DNA of 9,878 bases from Armatimonadota bacterium (GCA_012961305.1 DTZQ01000369.1:1-9878); one strand, 5' to 3'; counted from the first letter of the stretch, positions 1-7,359 are shown. A program made the numbers and translations. The notes: generated by a model from the sequence alone, not told the origin.

Positions 1-104
1 CCCGCGTGCGGAGGGATAGAGGGGGGGCATCCTCCCCCCGCGTGCGGAGGGATAGAGGGGGGGCATCCTCCCCCCGCGTGCGGGGGGATAGAGGGGGGCA
101 TCCT
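1..104. repeat. 36-bp G/C-tract tandem repeat, about 2.9 copies
   Basis: Units start at 1, 37 and 73, each beginning CCCGCGTGCGG. Each continues with GGATAGA, a run of six or seven Gs, and CATCCT. The third unit differs by an A-to-G change, has one G fewer, and then diverges (GCATCG instead of CTCCCC). Unit junctions form GC hairpins: at 70-87 the arms CCCCCCGC and GCGGGGGG flank a GT loop perfectly, and at 34-51 the same structure has one mismatch. The array starts at the window edge, so its full length is unknown. Copies abut with no unique spacer, so this is not CRISPR. It lies about 50 bp past the stop of the minus-strand LamG/GH2 gene and could act in transcript termination or 3'-end protection, but there is no T tract. 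Confidence 0.9.
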
Positions 105-153
105 GCATCGAGGTGGCGGAGCGGTGGCCTTTTCGCCTTTCGATTTTCCCGCT

Positions 154-3100
154 TCACCAGCGCCGATATTTGTAGGGGTTAAAGTCCAGGCTGCGGCGGG
201 CATAGGGAGAGGTGGGCTGACCGACGGTGGGCGCAGAGGCTAACAGGTCAGGGTGGGCGGTGCCGGCTCGGAGCAGGACGGAGAGCAGGCGCAGGGTTTT
301 GGCGACTGGGCGGCTGTCGGTGAAGTCAGCAGGGGTGAGGCTGCACCATATCACTTCCCCCTGGCCGAGGCGCCGCCAGGCCACAACGGCCGGGACGGTG
401 TGCACCACGTCCGCCGCTGGATTCTGCAGCACGGGGACGGGCCTGACCTGCCGCCAGAAAAAGTCGCCCGGCGCCACCCCGAGGTGGGCCAACTCCGGCG
501 GAACTTGGACTTTGAAGACCTCTTCTTCCGCGATGGAGCCTCCGAACAGGGCCGAGATGAGTTCCCCTCGCCAGTGGCCAGCAATGAGAACCCGCCCACC
601 CCGCTGGGCAAACCTCTGCAGTTCCTCCGGCTCGCCCACCCCATCGGGCCCGAGGAGCAGGACGCGACTCTCAGGTTCCTCCGGGACAGCGAGCATCTGC
701 GCCAACGCCACAGTCGCCCGCCCCCCGCGCAAAATGACCCCCTCCGTCGTCGAGGCGGGAGGGACGGTAGTCAGGTAAGTGAGCAAGCGGTGTATCAGCA
801 GGGTCGGAACCGGGTCGCGACCGTAGCGGCCAGTTACATCCAACTGACAGAAAACGATGCGCCCCCGACCTATTCGCCACTCCAGCAGAGGGGCCAAATA
901 CAGGTCAAAATCGGCGTCCACCAGCACGGTGAAGTTCCCGCGCTGTGGCTTCTCCGGGGCGAAGGAACAGACCACGCCCCGATTGCCCCAGCGCACGAAC
1001 TCCTCGCCCCAGGAAAGGTCTTCCCGGGAGTAGCGCGGATACGGCTCCGTCAAATCGCTCTGGCCACGCCAGTGGCGCAGGTCGGCGTTGGTGAGGCCGC
1101 GCAGCACAGGGTGCATTGGCGCGCGGATGAAGGCCGCGCGGGCATTAGGGTCGTCCAGGGGCAGGTCCGCCAACTGAGTGCCTGTCTGCTCGAACACCAG
1201 CACGTTCAGTCCGGCCCTGACGCGCTCCCTGAGGTTCCAGGCTCGTAATTGCTGGCGAGCCGCCTCGGTGAGGCTTTCCCGCCCGATGACCAACAAACGA
1301 GTATCTGACTCCAACTGCGCGGTCGCAGCGAGGCCTGCCTTGCGCAGCACTGCCTCCGTCCGGCCCACGCTGTCCAGTAGCGCGATTTTACCCGTTATTT
1401 TGGGTGGTTGCAGGCGCGGCCAGCACTCCCAAGCGAAGGTGTCGGTGGGAAGTTGCCGCCCACTCGCTTGCACGGACAGGGTCAGCGTTCCCTCCGTGCG
1501 TTCCGTGACCGTGGGCGTGGTAAAACGGACGGGCACGAACTTCACTTCGCCCACTTCAACCCGGACGCGGAACGGTTGAACGTGCACCCGGCGCGGGCCC
1601 AGGGTCACTTCCACCCCTCCGCTGAACTCCACCGGCTTCGGGGTGTCGTTGATGAGCACCACCGATTTCTCCACCGTTTCCCCGACAAAAAAAGCGTGTT
1701 CCTTCCCCACGAAGTCGGCCTGCGGCCCTGCGATGTAGGCCAGCAGCGGTGCGTTGTCCACTCGGGCCACCCGGCCCAAACGGGTAAAGCCGACGCGCCG
1801 CTGGTAAGTGACGGTCTCCTGCTCCAGATGCAGGCCGAAATTGCGCGGGTCAGTGGGCGGCAGGTGGACGGTGGTTGGCTCGTAGCGGAAGCAGTCGCGC
1901 CATTCAACGTGCTGGCAGTAACCCGACAGGTCGTAGGTGCGCCAGGAGCGCAACGTCCAGCGGGCGAACAACGCTTTCTGCTCGTCGTAGTTCAGCGAGC
2001 GTTTCATGGCCCCCATGCGGTCGCCGGAGCCGGGGTTCATCAAGCGCACCTCCTCCTCCGTCAAGTTGGCGTACACCCGGTCGCCCACGTAGGCGGCGAA
2101 GTATTCGGGCGTCAACTGTTCAGAGGCATACACCTGCGCCAGGGAGCCGACCCGCTCGCGGTAGTTGCTCAGCAGGCAGGGGAAGCCCGTCTCCACCGGC
2201 ATCAGCGGCTTAAACCGCGTCCGGGCCCAGGCCGAGGGCCACTCTTCCCGCTCCTGCAGCGGGATGCCGAAACCCAAGTAGGCCATGACCGTTAGGACCT
2301 GCCCGTAATTGCCCGCGGCGTGGTGAAACACGGGGCGGGAGGAGTCAAGGGCAGTGAGCACCCGCTCGGAGAAGTCCATCCAGGCGTGAACGTCGCGCTT
2401 CTCCGGCAGCGTGCGGGGGTCGAAACTCCCGTCCAGCAAATCCGGGCGGATGTCGCCGACGTGAGCGCCGTGGTTGAAGTTGAGGAACCACATCGCGACG
2501 CAGGCGTGGTTGCCGTAGCGGTGAACGAAATCGGCCACCCGTTGGCGGTAGAGTTCAGCCACCACCGGTCGGCGAAAGTCGTACACCAGGGCGCGATTGG
2601 AGGGCAGGTGGGCGAGGATGAGGAAGCCCATCTCGTCGGCTAAGTCGTAATAGAGTTCCCGCCATTGGGAACCCCGGCCCGAACTCCAGCCCCGACTGTA
2701 CTCCCGCACCGCGTTGACGTGCACCGCCTTCATCTGCCCAATCCATTCGCGAATGGCCTCCTCCACCACGTTGAAATGGAAACGGCCAAAGGGCGGTGCA
2801 GCCTGACCGCGCAGGTGGAACTTCTGGCCGTTGAGGTAAAAATCGCCGCCCCGGATTTCCAATTGGCGGTAGCCGAAACGGATGGGATACAACTCGTCCA
2901 GACACTCGCCGTGCCGCTCCAGCGCAACCTGAGCCAGATAGAGCCGGGGCACGTCGGGATGCCAAGGTTGCAGGAAGGAGGTGTCAAAGACCAGGCGCGT
3001 CATCCCCTCCTGGGCCTGACTCCTTCCCTGGCCGATTGGCCGACCTTCCAAGTCGAAGAGAGAAACGACCAGTTCCGCGTCGGGCGGGGTTTCCGTGAGT

Positions 3101-4521
3101 TCGGCGACCACCTCCATTTTACGTTGGGTCACCAGCGGATGTAAGTCCACCCATTGCACGTTCGCTCCGGCGGGGCGGCGCTCGAGCCACACGTCCTCAT
3201 CCAGGCCCCGTATCACGCTCCCGAAGGACAGCGCTTGCACCCGCACCTGCAAAAGATTGCGGCCCGGGCGCACGAGGGGCGAAACCTCGAACCTGCAGCG
3301 CTGAAACTCCAGGGCGCGTCCCAGATAACGCCCATTGAGGAACACTTCGCCGATGGCCCGCACGCTGTCCAGGCCGAGCATGATTCGCTGGCCGTGCCAG
3401 TCGGAAGGGAGCACGAATTCGCGTTCGTACCACGCGGCCATAACCTCGCGCAGAGGAACGTTGTCTATCTCCCGAACGGCTTGCCCCTCCGCATTGCGCA
3501 CCTGAAAGGCGCCGGAGGGAAACCAAGACCCCGGAACGCGGAGGTAGTGCCAAGTCCGCGCTCCCACCGGACGAAATCGCCAGAGGCCGTTCAGCGCTAC
3601 GCGCTCGCGGGTGCGCGAACCGATGCGTCCCCCTCGCTGGTTTGCCCGTCGCCACTCACGAAGTGGCGGGCCGGGCGGCAGTTCCCAGTTCACGAAGGCC
3701 GGCCGAGGCGGGCGCGGTTCGGGAGGCGGCGGTTGAGGGGCGGTCGGTTGCCCTTCCCTGCCCACCAGGTTGGGAAACAAGGGACGGCCCCGCCGGCCCT
3801 TTTCGTAGGCCTCAGCGATTTCCTCCGCGGACAGGGGACGGTCGAAAATGGCGAACTCATCAATGGCCGCTCGCGCCGGGTTGACGCCTCCCACCCCAGC
3901 CCCAAGGCCGAACACCGGCGCGCAGGGACGATAGGAGGGTATTTCCTGCGAGCCGACCCGCTGGCCGTCCAGGTAGGTGGCCCGCTGTTTCGTGTGGAGC
4001 GCGTCGAAAGTCACGGCCAAATGGTGCCACTCGCCGGGCTTCCAATCTTTGATGCGGCCAGTGCTGCCGTAGATGAAGCGAGCGTCCTCCTTAATCCAGC
4101 CGAAGGTGATGTAGTCCTGGGTGGTGTACTTGTAGACCAGGCCCCAATCCTGACAACTGAAGAACACGGTGTACAGGTCCGTGCGGCTGCCCTCCCAGGT
4201 GGGCTGCACCCACATCATGATAGTACCCCGCAGCGGATTGAAATTGCCCGCCACCGGATACTGGAGCAATGATTGGAACATGAGGGCGCGACCGACCTGA
4301 CCCTCGACGAGGCGCGGGTCTGGCCCCAACAGGAAGCGAACATTCGCCTCGTACAAAATGGCGTCAGGAGCAGCCGCCGTGGGTGTGCCCTCCCCCCGGC
4401 TGAAATCCGCCTTGGCCGAGCGGTCGAAAGTACAGTAGAACGTTGGTTGGGGCAGGGCGAAAGCCGGCGGAGAGCCGACCGGCAGGGCTAAGAGAGCGAT
4501 TATTGGGTGCCAACGAATCAT
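154..4521 (-). CDS. Secreted LamG / GH2-like glycoside hydrolase-type giant protein
   Basis: Predicted exported protein of 1455 residues. The start at 4521 is chosen because AAGGA (4528-4532) lies 6 nt upstream and the N-terminus then reads as a clean signal peptide (MIRWHPIIALLALP, cleavage after AFA). ATGs at 4536 and 4527 are in frame but fit the ribosome site worse. Approximate domains: LamG/concanavalin-like lectin 25-245 (GEWHHLAVTF, YLDGQRV, AIDEFAIFDRPLSAEEI); proline-rich linker 257-277; GH2 sugar-binding domain 300-450 (LNGLWRF, FLNGRYLG); immunoglobulin-like domain 455-555; GH2-type TIM barrel from about 560 (YLNGQKFHLRG); beta-sandwich 940-1030; two amidotransferase-like modules at 1044-1250 and 1283-1425, each with a (G)xGxxxWC/FCxL-type strand. 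The nucleophile is probably Glu777 (PVETGFP). The acid/base motif, normally ending in Asn-Glu, reads WFLNFN, so Glu is replaced by Asn683. The protein may be a sugar-binding pseudoenzyme or use a different acid. Family assignment is firm; substrate is unknown. Confidence 0.9.
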   Translation of the reverse strand: MIRWHPIIALLALPVGSPPAFALPQPTFYCTFDRSAKADFSRGEGTPTAAAPDAILYEANVRFLLGPDPRLVEGQVGRALMFQSLLQYPVAGNFNPLRGTIMMWVQPTWEGSRTDLYTVFFSCQDWGLVYKYTTQDYITFGWIKEDARFIYGSTGRIKDWKPGEWHHLAVTFDALHTKQRATYLDGQRVGSQEIPSYRPCAPVFGLGAGVGGVNPARAAIDEFAIFDRPLSAEEIAEAYEKGRRGRPLFPNLVGREGQPTAPQPPPPEPRPPRPAFVNWELPPGPPLREWRRANQRGGRIGSRTRERVALNGLWRFRPVGARTWHYLRVPGSWFPSGAFQVRNAEGQAVREIDNVPLREVMAAWYEREFVLPSDWHGQRIMLGLDSVRAIGEVFLNGRYLGRALEFQRCRFEVSPLVRPGRNLLQVRVQALSFGSVIRGLDEDVWLERRPAGANVQWVDLHPLVTQRKMEVVAELTETPPDAELVVSLFDLEGRPIGQGRSQAQEGMTRLVFDTSFLQPWHPDVPRLYLAQVALERHGECLDELYPIRFGYRQLEIRGGDFYLNGQKFHLRGQAAPPFGRFHFNVVEEAIREWIGQMKAVHVNAVREYSRGWSSGRGSQWRELYYDLADEMGFLILAHLPSNRALVYDFRRPVVAELYRQRVADFVHRYGNHACVAMWFLNFNHGAHVGDIRPDLLDGSFDPRTLPEKRDVHAWMDFSERVLTALDSSRPVFHHAAGNYGQVLTVMAYLGFGIPLQEREEWPSAWARTRFKPLMPVETGFPCLLSNYRERVGSLAQVYASEQLTPEYFAAYVGDRVYANLTEEEVRLMNPGSGDRMGAMKRSLNYDEQKALFARWTLRSWRTYDLSGYCQHVEWRDCFRYEPTTVHLPPTDPRNFGLHLEQETVTYQRRVGFTRLGRVARVDNAPLLAYIAGPQADFVGKEHAFFVGETVEKSVVLINDTPKPVEFSGGVEVTLGPRRVHVQPFRVRVEVGEVKFVPVRFTTPTVTERTEGTLTLSVQASGRQLPTDTFAWECWPRLQPPKITGKIALLDSVGRTEAVLRKAGLAATAQLESDTRLLVIGRESLTEAARQQLRAWNLRERVRAGLNVLVFEQTGTQLADLPLDDPNARAAFIRAPMHPVLRGLTNADLRHWRGQSDLTEPYPRYSREDLSWGEEFVRWGNRGVVCSFAPEKPQRGNFTVLVDADFDLYLAPLLEWRIGRGRIVFCQLDVTGRYGRDPVPTLLIHRLLTYLTTVPPASTTEGVILRGGRATVALAQMLAVPEEPESRVLLLGPDGVGEPEELQRFAQRGGRVLIAGHWRGELISALFGGSIAEEEVFKVQVPPELAHLGVAPGDFFWRQVRPVPVLQNPAADVVHTVPAVVAWRRLGQGEVIWCSLTPADFTDSRPVAKTLRLLSVLLRAGTAHPDLLASAPTVGQPTSPYARRSLDFNPYKYRRW

Positions 4522-4686
4522 GGCCATTCCTTGCATTTACTCTCATGGCAAATGAGCCAAAGAGCGCCGCATGAATAACATCCTAACGTCTCAAAACCGG
4601 AAGCAACCGTTGCTCAACTTCCTCAAGAAGTATCCTCATAGTTTGTTCCTTCTATGGGTTTGGTGAGGTTATTTGGTGGACTCGGC

Positions 4687-4709
4687 GTTTAGCCTAACTT
4701 AGGTTTAGC
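4687..4709. repeat. GTTTAGC direct repeat pair with central dyad
   Basis: GTTTAGC occurs at 4687-4693 and 4703-4709, a 16-bp period. The 9 bp between them, CTAACTTAG, is itself an odd palindrome that extends to CCTAA-C-TTAGG at 4693-4703. The element overlaps the candidate -10 and transcription start of the LamG/GH2 promoter, where a repressor operator would be expected. Only the sequence pattern is seen; no regulator is encoded in this window. Confidence 0.45.
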
Positions 4710-4730
4710 ATGTTTTGCAACCAAAGTCAA
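4702..4730 (-). promoter_or_regulatory. Candidate promoter of the LamG/GH2 gene
   Basis: On the minus strand a -35 TTGACT (4725-4730) is followed after 17 bp by TAAACC (4702-4707), preceded by TG one base upstream as in an extended -10. The -35 and spacing are good; the -10 matches the consensus poorly. It starts only 10 bp upstream of the polyferredoxin start-to-stop boundary, just after that gene's stop codon. Initiation near 4695 would leave a leader of roughly 170 nt before the start at 4521. If real, the GH2-like gene has its own control independent of the redox operon. Confidence 0.4.
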
Positions 4731-4739
4731 GCGAGTTAT

Positions 4740-6257
4740 TTACGTTTCGCGGGCGGGGAGCAGCAGGCTCCGTTCGCGGGAGCGGGTCTCGCCAATGGCC
4801 GTAACCCGAATGGCCGGATGGTCCTTCACCGGACATTCGTGTTCGCATATCCCGCAGCCGATGCACCGCTCCGGGTCCACATAGGGCCGGTTCAATTTGA
4901 CCTTCTTGCCCCACCGATTGACGATTTCCACCTCCCGATGGAAAATCGCCTTGGGCGAGACCGGACAGACCTCTTCGCACACCACGCAAGGCGTATCCAT
5001 CGCCCAGGGCAGGCACCTTCCCCGGTCGTAAAAGGCCGTGCCCACCTTGACGGGGCCCTCCGGGGCGAACTCGCCCAGGCCCAACTTCTGCTCCAAAGGG
5101 AGGCGTTGGATGGCTCCCGTCGGGCACACGTGCCCGCAGAGGGTACAGTTGAGTTCGCAATAGCCCATCCGCATGTTCAGGATAGGCGTCCACAGGCCCT
5201 CAATTCCCGCCTCGAACAGGGCCGGCTGTAAAACGTTGGTCGGGCAGACCCGAATGCACTGCTCGCACTTGATACACCGGGCCAAAAACTCCGGCTCGGC
5301 TACGGAACCCGGAGGGCGGATAACCTCCTTCTTAAAGTTCTTGCCCACATCGCCACTGATGCGGGCGAAGGGGTAGCACAGCGCTCCCAGCAGGCCGGCG
5401 AAAACCAATCGCCGGCGGTTCCAGTCGGGGTTGGTCACCTCGTGGCCCAGCGGCGGCAGGAAACGGAAACTCAACGCTCCCTGGGGACAGTCCTCCAAGC
5501 AGTTGAAACACACCACACATTCCGACTTGCGCAGGTTCGCCTGGGGGTCAGCCGCTCCCTCGCAGGTTTGCAGGCAGAGCCCGCAATCCGTGCACTGGTC
5601 GGGGTCGCGTTCAATCCGCCACAGGGAGAACCTGGCCAGCACCCCCAGCAGAGCCCCCAAGGGACACAGCACCCGACAGAAGAACCGAGGAAGGGCCAAA
5701 TTCAGGCCCAGGAAAAGCACTAACAGAAATCCCACCAGCCAGGCGAACTGATGCTCGTGCGGACGAACATAAACCGCCTCGGTAGCCAGGTTCACCGTGG
5801 GCAGCACGGCCACGGTGAAGGAGCGGTAAACGGTCGGGATGGGGTCCAGCAGTCCGCTCTGCAGAGTTCCCATTACCGCCGCTGCCAAAATGAAAAGGAG
5901 AAGGTAGTACTTGACTGCGTACATCCCCCGATAGCGGTTGCTTTCGATGCGCTCCCGCACCGTCCGGCGGTTGAACAGCCAACCGACGAACTGATGCACA
6001 GCCCCAAAAGGGCAAATCCAGTTGCAGAAGAAACGCCCCAGCAGCAGCGTGGGAAGGATAATCACCAGCGACCAGAGCAACCCCCGGTAGAGGGCGCGGG
6101 TGGTGATGGTGGTGGCCACGGCCACCAAGGGGTCCATTTCCAGGAAGAGGGACACCGGATAGCCCTTCAAATAGCCGAACTGAGTTACGAACAGGAAAAA
6201 CAGAAACAGCCCCAGGAAAAACGCCTGGAAGGCCACTCGTACCTTAGTAATGCGCAT
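4740..6257 (-). CDS. NapH/NapG-like fused membrane polyferredoxin
   Basis: A 505-residue membrane iron-sulfur protein. Residues 1-260 resemble NapH: hydrophobic segments near 8-26, 60-77, 115-132 and 170-190, two CxxxCP motifs (C78/C82 CNWICP and C194/C198 CRVLCP), then two 4Fe-4S motifs (C222-C232 CTDCGLCLQTC; C247-C257 CVVCFNCLEDC). Residues 280-302 read NRRRLVFAGLLGALC, like the Tat-type leader of NapG. The rest matches NapG/MauM with four cluster motifs: C328-C338, C367-C378, the unusual C415-x8-C424-x2-C427-x3-C431 and C465-C475. The expected role is passing electrons between quinone or cytoplasmic donors and an exported acceptor. The gene begins 6 nt after the DUF362 stop with only a weak AGG upstream, suggesting translational coupling. 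No nitrate reductase gene is nearby, so a Nap role should not be assumed. Confidence 0.9.
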   Translation of the reverse strand: MRITKVRVAFQAFFLGLFLFFLFVTQFGYLKGYPVSLFLEMDPLVAVATTITTRALYRGLLWSLVIILPTLLLGRFFCNWICPFGAVHQFVGWLFNRRTVRERIESNRYRGMYAVKYYLLLFILAAAVMGTLQSGLLDPIPTVYRSFTVAVLPTVNLATEAVYVRPHEHQFAWLVGFLLVLFLGLNLALPRFFCRVLCPLGALLGVLARFSLWRIERDPDQCTDCGLCLQTCEGAADPQANLRKSECVVCFNCLEDCPQGALSFRFLPPLGHEVTNPDWNRRRLVFAGLLGALCYPFARISGDVGKNFKKEVIRPPGSVAEPEFLARCIKCEQCIRVCPTNVLQPALFEAGIEGLWTPILNMRMGYCELNCTLCGHVCPTGAIQRLPLEQKLGLGEFAPEGPVKVGTAFYDRGRCLPWAMDTPCVVCEEVCPVSPKAIFHREVEIVNRWGKKVKLNRPYVDPERCIGCGICEHECPVKDHPAIRVTAIGETRSRERSLLLPARET

Positions 6258-6263
6258 CGTGGA

Positions 6264-7256
6264 TTAGACCTGCAACTCCCGCCAGTTCAATTCCTGCCAG
6301 TTCTTGTTGCCCAAACCCCGCTGATGGGCCCGCTGGAGGTAATCCAACTGCTCTGGGTCCCGGCCCAACAGGGTGTAGCCATAGGCGTCCACCGCCACCA
6401 TGTCCACACCGCAAATGATGGTGTTCCCCGGCTTCACGTCGCTCAGGCGGCCTCCCGTCGGGCCGTTGGTCATGAGGATGCGCATCGCATCCAGGATGAC
6501 CAGGGTGGGCTTTATCATGTGCGGGAAGTCGGAAATAACCCCGTGAATCTGCTGATGGAACTGGTTCCGCCGCCCGCCCAACAGGCCATACCAGTTTTTC
6601 ATGGTCAGAGAAGCACTGCACAAATTGTGGTCCTTACAGGTGGCGATGCCGATGACTTTGGTGGCCCGCGCAAAGGGTCGGTAGAACATGGGCCAAACGT
6701 CCAACACTTCGCCGTTAATGGCCAGAGGCTCAAAAGCACTGGGCTGAGGCAACATCACCGTCGCGCCCACCTCCTCCGCCGCCCGTTTAATGCCCGTTTT
6801 GAAGAAGCAGCCCTCCGGCTGGTTGATGGGATTGTCGGCCACAATGACCTGCCGCGCTCCCGCCTCGAAACAGAGACGGGCAACAGCGCGGAGCACCTCT
6901 GGACTCGTCGTCGCCCCCAGGGCCGGAGGACGGTCGAAGGCCACATTGGGCTTGAGTACCACCACCTCGCCCTTCTGAACGAACTTGCCCATGCCGCCCA
7001 GCGCGTCCAAGGCCCCGCGCACCATTCGCTCCACTTCCTGCCCGTGGACAATGGCCATCTGCACGTCCGTGGGGCCCAATTCCACCTGGTACGAAGGCAG
7101 GGTTTTCGTCCGGGCACCTCGTGCGTCGCGGAAATATTCCTTCGCACTGCGCGTATCGTGCAGGAGCAAAGCCCCAGCCGTCACCCCCGCCAGGGCCAAA
7201 CCCGTGCTCCCCACGCGCTTGAGGAACTCGCGTCGTTCTATTCTCTCCTCGGACAT
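6264..7256 (-). CDS. Tat-signal DUF362 family protein
   Basis: A 330-residue DUF362 (PF04015-type) protein. The start at 7256 has AGGGAGG (7264-7270) 7 nt upstream. The N-terminus carries a twin-arginine motif, RREFLKR (residues 8-14), and a hydrophobic stretch at 18-32, so it is probably folded in the cytoplasm and exported, perhaps anchored. Family features include VVVLKPNVAFDRPP (98-111), SPEVLRAVARLCFEAGA (118-134), a segment around residues 205-229 with CKDHNLCSASLTMKNW and GLLGGR, and LVILDAMRI (252-260). DUF362 proteins have no settled biochemical role; some carry ferredoxin clusters, but this one has no CxxCxxC motif and only scattered cysteines (129, 150, 207, 213, 282). It lies between a DUF6599-like gene and a polyferredoxin gene, so it is probably the exported partner or substrate-binding part of that redox module (inference). 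Confidence 0.9.
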   Translation of the reverse strand: MSEERIERREFLKRVGSTGLALAGVTAGALLLHDTRSAKEYFRDARGARTKTLPSYQVELGPTDVQMAIVHGQEVERMVRGALDALGGMGKFVQKGEVVVLKPNVAFDRPPALGATTSPEVLRAVARLCFEAGARQVIVADNPINQPEGCFFKTGIKRAAEEVGATVMLPQPSAFEPLAINGEVLDVWPMFYRPFARATKVIGIATCKDHNLCSASLTMKNWYGLLGGRRNQFHQQIHGVISDFPHMIKPTLVILDAMRILMTNGPTGGRLSDVKPGNTIICGVDMVAVDAYGYTLLGRDPEQLDYLQRAHQRGLGNKNWQELNWRELQV

Positions 7257-7300
7257 AAGCCATCCTCCCTCGCAAGCGTTCGGCCATCAGTGGTCAGCCT

Positions 7301-7358
7301 TTGACCCCGAAAAATCGTCAATAGGCCGAGGGGTCAATTGACCTAATAACCCATTGAC
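7301..7358. repeat. Symmetric array of GTCAAT/ATTGAC half-sites
   Basis: Four half-sites lie mirror-symmetric about 7337.5: GTCAAT at 7317-7322 and 7333-7338, ATTGAC at 7337-7342 and 7353-7358. The direct repeats on each side are 16 bp apart, and the inner pair forms the 12-bp palindrome GGTCAATTGACC (7332-7343). A fifth TTGAC sits 16 bp further out at 7301. The regular spacing suggests a binding site for a dimeric or tetrameric DNA-binding protein, as an alternative or addition to the RNA-hairpin reading. Confidence 0.5.
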
Positions 7359-7359
7359 G
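7310..7359 (-). terminator. Possible leaky terminator or attenuator after the DUF6599-like gene
   Basis: Read on the minus strand, CGTCAAT (7353-7359) pairs perfectly with ATTGACG (7316-7322). It is followed by A and five Ts (7310-7314), the geometry of an intrinsic terminator, starting 6 nt past the stop at 7366. The 30-nt loop contains GGTCAATTGACC (7332-7343), which can fold as GGTC-AATT-GACC. The outer stem is only 7 bp and modest in GC, so termination would be partial and the next gene could still be expressed. A competing pair, TTGACCCC/GGGGTCAA (7330-7337 with 7301-7308), would interleave with the first stem, so the RNA could switch or form a pseudoknot. Confidence 0.45.

Larger units (their letters stand above)
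4522..4739. other. Intergenic region with short dyads before the GH2-like gene
   Basis: This 218-bp gap separates the end of the redox operon from the LamG/GH2 gene, both read on the minus strand. No hairpin with a T tract follows the upstream stop, so the operon may read through. It holds a candidate promoter with a repeat pair (listed separately) and a 13-bp odd palindrome AGCAAC-C-GTTGCT at 4602-4614. Overlapping weak dyads lie just before the ribosome site: CTCAT/ATGAG at 4542-4556 and TGGC/GCCA at 4546-4559. These could fold in the leader RNA near the start codon, but their arms are only 4-6 bp. Confidence 0.5.

Noticed and set aside
1..104. CRISPR array
   Set aside because: The repeats abut with no unique spacers and consist mostly of G and C tracts; no cas gene is present.
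105..153. Intrinsic terminator directly after the LamG/GH2 gene
   Set aside because: Only an AGCGG/CCGCT pair with a 25-nt loop and no following T tract is visible on the minus strand.
3154..4272. Plus-strand open frame of 372 codons, and others at 253-1248 and 1408-2295
   Set aside because: They lie antisense within the well-supported LamG/GH2 gene and show no recognisable motifs.
4740..6257. Assignment as napH or napG of a periplasmic nitrate reductase
   Set aside because: Motifs match those families, but the protein is a fusion and no napA, napB or napD is in view, so a gene symbol would overstate the evidence.
5751..7304. Long plus-strand open frame of 517 codons
   Set aside because: It runs antisense across both the polyferredoxin and DUF362 genes and their junction, encodes a His/Gln/Arg-rich sequence without domain logic, and is typical of shadow frames in GC-rich DNA.
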